Below are positions 60,186-64,000 of a DNA stretch of 64,000 bases, piece by piece. Numbering within the stretch: position 1 is the stretch's first letter; the number at the start of each line of letters is the position of its first letter. The stretch covers positions 59,901,676-59,965,675 of the forward strand of contig CM049316.1 in assembly GCA_026874595.1 (NCBI GenBank), in the 5' to 3' direction. This DNA is from Sipunculus nudus. Taxonomy: Eukaryota; Annelida; Sipuncula; Golfingiida; Sipunculidae. The notes beneath the pieces were generated by a model. That model worked only from the letters and a program-made list of their open reading frames with translations. It had not been told where the DNA came from and searched no databases. The translations under genes were made by a program, and so were the position numbers.

Positions 60186-60950
60186 TCTGCTCTTTCATGT
60201 GATATTCATGATTTATAATGTATACATGTACTTACACATTTCTGAATAATAATAATATGTCTTTCATCAACAGATAACGCCGCGTTAGGAAATATAAGAG
60301 AAGACAATAAGTGGTAGCAATATTTTATTCAGCTGTCCCAAATGAAGGTACTGATTGTAAATTTTTGTTCCATCATTGATACAGATGCTTTGTTGGGACC
60401 AAAACTTTTAAGTTTTACTGTATGATCAGTATGTTAGAGCACAGGCGCTTGAATCCCTATTTGTGTTGATATTGGCTTAGATAGTGTTCAGTTTACCTTA
60501 ACAACAACCCCCTACCGTTGAATGAGCTGTAAACCATGATATATCGCTTGCCGGTACTTGTTTATTTAATAAATACACAAGGCCGGCATCCAAGTCTGTG
60601 GACGAGTCTGTGTCCATTGAGTGACGAACAGACAGGTTTATCCCAGATTACTATTTCCATCATTATCAACCAATCAGGTGTTAGATTCCAGGGGGGAATC
60701 CTTACTGTGGACCTAGATACATGGGGATTTCCTTGTTTGGGGTAACAGCTGCTTAATGGATGCAGACCAGTTACAAATAAGAGCTCATTACAAGTGGTAC
60801 ACTGTGTGTATTGAAATTGTTGATGCTTTTATAGAAAGAAGAACTGGCCATTTAACAGCTGTAAGTTTCATCCCTCGAAAATCTTGGAAATATTTGGGAA
60901 TTTCAATTGATTTCTTGTATTATCGCCTTGTGTATTTATTAACAAACCTG

Positions 60951-61930
60951 TGAGCTTATGCGTGCGTCGTGTGTTGTGCGTCGTGCGTCGTCTGTACGTT
61001 AACCATAGCTATCTCAAAAAAGGCATCACCAAATGTTTTGCAAACAATCAGTCATCCAAAAGACTATATCGGATTTTGTTTATTTTTTTTCTAACTGCAT
61101 TTTCTTAGATTTTATAGGGAAAAAGCTATAAAAGCTTTAAAAATCTTCTTCTCTGAAACTGTCCAGCCAAATTGTCCAATATTTCACAGAAATGATCCCT
61201 GGAACAATCTTTCTCAAGTTTGTTCGAATGGTTCCAGTTCGAAGATTTTTGGCTGAGATACAGGAGGTTGAACTTTGTTAACTGTGCAAAAAAGCATATT
61301 AAAATTTAAATCTCAGAAATGGCTGTAGCTATCTTCACCAAATTTTATGCCAATGTACCATCAACCTTTTTTGTACGGGGGTCATGAGTGCCTGTATCAC
61401 ACTGAGGGCTACAAAAAACTTCTTCTCTAAAACCATATGGCCAAAATGTTTAGTATCGGACAGAAATGATACTAGGGTTGTGCTTTCTGAAGTTTAATCA
61501 AATGGTCTCTTTTCAGTGACTTTTGGCTAACTTATGGGAAGCTGAATTGAGTTATATGCCATCACAGCCCATTTTAGCTCAGTGACTACAAAGATCTTCT
61601 TCTCAAAAACCACTGGGCCAAATTCTTAAATCTCACACATTAATTATCCTCAGATGTTGATAATTCAAGTTTGCTTAAATGATTTTGGTTCAGTGCTTTT
61701 TGGCTGAGTTACAGGAATCTGAACTTAGCCAGTTTGCTGTATCGTCCTATATGAGTTATAAACCTGCGGAACGTTTTTCAACTGATGCCACTGAAGCCAG
61801 TTTGTTAAATATTTTACAAGAATAATTCCTACAATGATTCTTATAATAATTGTCATTAATGGTTCCACATGAATGATTTTTGGCTGAATTATGGAGATTG
61901 AATTGAGTCATTTTACCATATATGTTAGCT
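60951..61930 (+). repeat. Tandem repeat inside the 3.0-kb element
   Basis: Begins GTGAGCTTATGCGTGCGTCG with repeated GTGCGTCGT and GTACGTTAACC. Units share 'cttcttctc..aaac', 'ggccaaattg' and 'ttttggctga.ttacagga' at roughly 180-270-bp spacing. Relative of families 2 and 3. Confidence 0.65.
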
Positions 61931-62369
61931 GTGTGATGCTGTTACATCTAGCCTGGCACCAGTTTATCAGCATCTATTACATCATGCCACTAGACATTTA
62001 GATTTCAGGTTATCTTTGGTTAATATTGACAAGAAAGATTTTTTAAAAGCTTAAAAAAATTAGATTTATGATTTAAGTTATTCATCATACCAGGCAATGT
62101 TACAATCATGGATATTCAGCTCTCTGTGGCTATATAAAGACAACTGTACGTGGATTATAAATTATTGGTATCCCTACTCAACTTAATTCAAGAATTTGCC
62201 ATCAATGAGATATATCTGTATTTTAATTTTGCATTCAGTATGCATCCGTAATAATTTTACATATATTCTTGTTTTCTTTTTTATAAAAATTCAGCTGAAA
62301 AGCATTTTGTATTGGGAAAATAAATTTCAAAGTCATTTCAAGTAGGGACCACTTTTGTGTTCAGATGGC

Positions 62370-62740
62370 AGCACTTGGTTTACCATTGGCAGATTGCCAT
62401 TGCTTTGATGTTGGCCATTAGCCAAGATGATGTCAGCTTTATAAATAGTTTTGGCACAGTGCCTGGATTGGAAGAAGTGCAGCCAGGTATAGGTCAAGAG
62501 TTCACTCAGTGCAGTAGCATCATTCTATTTATAGCATTGGCAGACTGCTCACTTTATCATATTTGGCACCCAAAGTTCAGCCTGAATCTATTTATAGCTT
62601 TGGCAGACTGCCAACTGTGTCAGATTATGCAACAGGTCAAGAGTTCACTCAGTGCAGCCAGGTACATGTCAAAAGTTCACTCAGTCTAGCCAGGTGCAGG
62701 TCAAGAGTTCACTCAGTGCAGTAGCTTAAGGCAGCAATTT
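62370..62740 (+). repeat. Short interspersed tandem repeats inside the 3.0-kb element
   Basis: 'aggtcaagagttcactcagtgcag' occurs at about 62492, 62634 (shorter: 'caggtcaagagttcactcagtgcag') and 62698, with a variant at 62667. 'tatttatagc.ttggcagactgc' occurs twice (about 62527 and 62589). The 110-residue frame here follows these repeats. Confidence 0.7.
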
Positions 62741-62874
62741 GTCACAGGTCACTGAGGGGGCAACTGCCTTACTCACCTAAGCCTTGTCAGCCCAGTGCAT
62801 CAAACTCTTGGAAAGTTAGATGTATTGGACTGATATTTTTACCTGTCTATGCGTCTTTGATGGTATTCTCATTT

Positions 62875-63175
62875 ACAAGACAGGTGGTGCCACGTACATT
62901 GACTTTTGCACAGTGTATGTGCCTGCTAATTTCTACAGAGGAATTTGATATATCAGCCTGAAATTGGGCATATTTATACATATCGAATAGCTTTTTCATA
63001 TACAAGACTGGTGGTGCCACCTACAATAATTTTTGCACAGTGTATGTCCCTGGTTATATCTCAGGAGGGGTTTGATATATAAGTCTGAAAATTGGGCATA
63101 TGTGTCTATCTCTGATAGCTTCATTGTATACAAGACTAGTGGTGCCAGCTACAATCGTTTTTGTGTTGTTTGCAC
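62875..63175 (-). repeat. 'ggtggtgccacc' family, three ~121-bp units
   Basis: 'tacaagac..gtggtgccac.tac' recurs at about 62880, 63003 and 63127, with 'ttttgcacagtgtatgt' after the first two. Reverse-complement relative of 31795-32525. Confidence 0.75.
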
Positions 63176-63914
63176 CCATGCCAGAATTTCAGCGGTGATA
63201 TTTGTGTAATTTTTTCTTATTCAAAATGTTTAGTACTTGCATTGTTCATATACTTGAAAAGTAATGGTCCAGCATTGAAGCATTATACCTGGTGTATTTC
63301 CCAATGCACTGGTTCGCATTAGGCCTGTAGGCCTTGTTAAATAAACAAGTACCGGCAAGCTATTTATCTTGGTTTACAGCTCATTAAACAGTAGGGGATT
63401 GTTGTTAAGGTAAACTGAAAACTATTTAAGCCAATATCAACACAAATATGGATTCAAGCGCCTGTTGTTAGAGAGTATGGGCACTTACTCTGAATGAAAT
63501 CAGGTATTGCTTCGTCTCTGCTGGGCATATATACAACTTCCGCCTGGAAGGATGGAAATAACTGAACTCTGCGAGTTCAAAGGATAAAAAGCATCTACAG
63601 GGGCACATAAAGATGATATATCGATATAACTTGATACATTTTAAGTTTATTTCTACATATGAATACAAGATTGCTTCTTTATCGCACAACAAGCACTGGT
63701 ATTTCATTGTTACAGGTCCCTCCAAGTACTGCAGGGTGGACTCTCCCTGCTGAACGGTCAGACTCCATCACAGATGAATCGATGGAGTCCATACATGTCG
63801 GGCTAGCCAGAAATTAGATCAGAAATTTGTGATTTTTAAAGTTATTAAATATAAGCATAAATGTAAAAGCAATACTAAAATTTTGCACAACTTTGACCAT
63901 GGCACATTTTATTC

Positions 63915-64000
63915 CTGTAAGGCCAAAAAAAATAAAAGGTATGGTTCTCAGGCACCGCCCGCATCAATTTTAACCCCCCGCATCAAACATTTTTATTTTG
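63915..64000 (-). mobile_element. MITE, 'GGTATGGTTCTCAGGCA' family, cut by window edge
   Basis: 'ggccaaaaaaaataaaaggtatggttctcaggcaccgcccgcatc' matches the reverse complement of the right end of 30465-30806. Confidence 0.65.

Larger units (their letters stand above)
60440..63465. mobile_element. 3.0-kb inverted-repeat DNA element with 8-bp target duplication
   Basis: Left end CACAGGCGCTTGAATCC; right end, read inward on the other strand, ACAGGCGCTTGAATCC. Arms are about 139 bp (60440-60578 and 63327-63465), diverged by roughly one base in ten. TGTTAGAG at 60432-60439 and 63466-63473 is the target duplication; one terminal G seems lost on the right. The interior holds tandem repeats and no transposase. 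Its first bases resemble those of the 172-bp MITE at 35125, and both have 8-bp duplications. Confidence 0.85.

Noticed and set aside
62357-62689. 110-residue frame in the 3.0-kb element as a possible transposase remnant
   Set aside because: It is built from short internal DNA repeats and shows no DDE or zinc-finger features.

Overview
The window looks like the nuclear genome of an invertebrate animal, most probably a bivalve mollusc. It is AT-rich, has genes split by GT-AG introns, and is crowded with dispersed and tandem repeats. The bivalve call rests on repeat style (many copies of a 'tccgtccgtccgttaac' motif, hairpin ends such as TTTAGCTC...GAGCTAAA, and units ending 'ggtggcaccacc') and on the protein types. 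It is an inference; no species marker is present.

Four protein-coding genes can be supported. (1) Minus strand, 541-5224: the 5' part of a secreted S1A serine protease. It has a signal-peptide exon, a Cys-rich plus Pro/Thr-rich exon, and an exon with the activation site and catalytic His. All three join in phase, and the gene runs off the left edge. (2) Plus strand, 12381-24299: a complete six-exon rho-class-like glutathione S-transferase of 232 residues, with every intron in phase 0. (3) Minus strand, 42490-48332: a complete six-exon TMEM143 orthologue (DUF3754 family, 516 residues), including a short first exon that encodes a mitochondrial-presequence-like N-terminus. (4) Minus strand, 53522-55426: a single-exon 634-residue protein with a C-terminal RING-H2 finger, probably an E3 ubiquitin ligase. 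The genes are unrelated in role and share no evident regulation.

The rest is mostly repeat. The left end (1-12 kb) has TTAA-type and GGATCC-type MITEs, a 31-bp minisatellite whose units are hairpins, a ~337-bp tandem array and a tRNA-like SINE. The GST introns (12.5-24 kb) contain a minisatellite split by a repeat, two local tandem duplications, another SINE and more MITEs. The 25-40 kb stretch is nearly all repeat: three tandem families, two TA-flanked inverted-repeat elements (27441-29485 and 33971-35722, the second with a 172-bp foldback MITE inside it), and a ~338-bp tandem array of about nine units at 36.3-39.5 kb.

The right end holds two sizeable DNA-transposon-like elements about 1 kb apart. 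One (57253-59420) has ~237-bp inverted termini, each with six copies of a CGGCCG-centred motif, exact 9-bp target duplications, and a decayed GC-rich coding cargo; it resembles a Pack-MULE or foldback element. The other (60440-63465) has ~139-bp inverted termini, an 8-bp target duplication and only repeats inside. No transposase was recognised in either. No bona fide tRNA, rRNA or CRISPR array was found.
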